Origin: Geobacter sp. UBA2189
GTDB lineage: Bacteria > Desulfobacterota > Desulfuromonadia > Geobacterales > Pseudopelobacteraceae
Assembly (NCBI GenBank): GCA_002328035.1
Contig: DCVL01000046.1
Location: 5,088 to 69,087, forward strand
Direction: 5' to 3'
Length of the DNA stretch: 64,000 nucleotides
Part shown: piece by piece, positions 63,956 through 64,000 of the stretch
Numbering within the stretch: the first letter of the stretch is position 1
Layout of the letters: every line of letters starts with the position of its first letter
The notes under the pieces: generated by a model
Databases searched by the model: none
Told to the model about the DNA's origin: nothing
Seen by the model: only the letters and a program-made list of their open reading frames with translations
Translations under genes and position numbers: made by a program

Positions 63956-64000
63956 GACGGCATACTATCACATGTCTAGTATATAGTTCTGTAAATAACA

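Overview
The window looks like a chromosomal segment of a Geobacterales / Desulfuromonadia bacterium (Geobacter, Trichlorobacter or Pelobacter type). Reasons: a HesB-like selenoprotein with an in-frame UGA, a GAF-fused PilB/GspE ATPase, a PilY1 pilus-tip locus with a GG-N10-GC (sigma-54) promoter, EF-P with its EpmA ligase next to it, and an unusually dense ferrous-iron/TonB region. No rRNA, tRNA or CRISPR array was seen. The assignment is by protein style only; no database was searched.

Layout. 1-4.1 kb: four exported proteins of unknown function in one + strand cluster, the first cut by the window edge. 4.4-14.5 kb: mainly housekeeping genes on +: CBS/DRTGG family II pyrophosphatase, ruvB, a DnaA/Hda-like AAA+ protein, a J-domain/LRR fusion, infA, efp-epmA, xseA (minus), a ParA-like ATPase with a long unknown C-terminus coupled to greB. 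14.6-23.9 kb: minus strand: a HesB-like selenoprotein missed by ordinary ORF calling, ppnP, recG with an AbrB-like N-terminus, an acidic protein coupled to fbp, then MlaE permease, a class II-type cyclic-nucleotide phosphodiesterase, a CHASE2 adenylate cyclase and a FecR/TPR protein. 24.1-26.6 kb: GAF-GspE ATPase and a 34-residue rubredoxin-like protein.

26.9-54.3 kb is an iron/metal and envelope region. The first part (DUF3793, DUF2325, hemP, outer-membrane protein, two FeoA-type proteins, feoB, Cys-rich FeoB partner) resembles the core in base use. The second part (about 33-54 kb) reads more GC-rich by eye: hemP, tonB, CDF exporter, exbB, exbD, DUF4198, macA-macB-tolC-like tripartite efflux, a second feoA-feoB, an exported FmdE-like protein with a CxxCH motif, two TonB-dependent receptors around a small exported protein, two tandem exported tetrapyrrole-methylase-like proteins and an APC permease that runs into an IS256 remnant. 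Short hairpin elements bounded by GCCAGCC recur between these genes, and a 16/19 identical Fur-box-like site precedes both feo operons. The likely joint role is outer-membrane capture (TonB receptors, energised by TonB-ExbB-ExbD) of an iron or other metal chelate, periplasmic handling (FmdE-like, DUF4198, methylase-like proteins), Fe(II) import by FeoB, and efflux by CDF/MacAB.

54.7-63.4 kb: a minus-strand type IV pilus minor pilin/PilY1 operon (small exported protein, pilY1, fimT, pilV, pilW, pilX) behind a sigma-54 promoter. The right edge holds a truncated IS630-type transposase.

The strongest candidate for something undescribed is the exported tetrapyrrole-methylase pair with FmdE-like protein and TonB receptors, together with the recurring GCCAGCC hairpin element.
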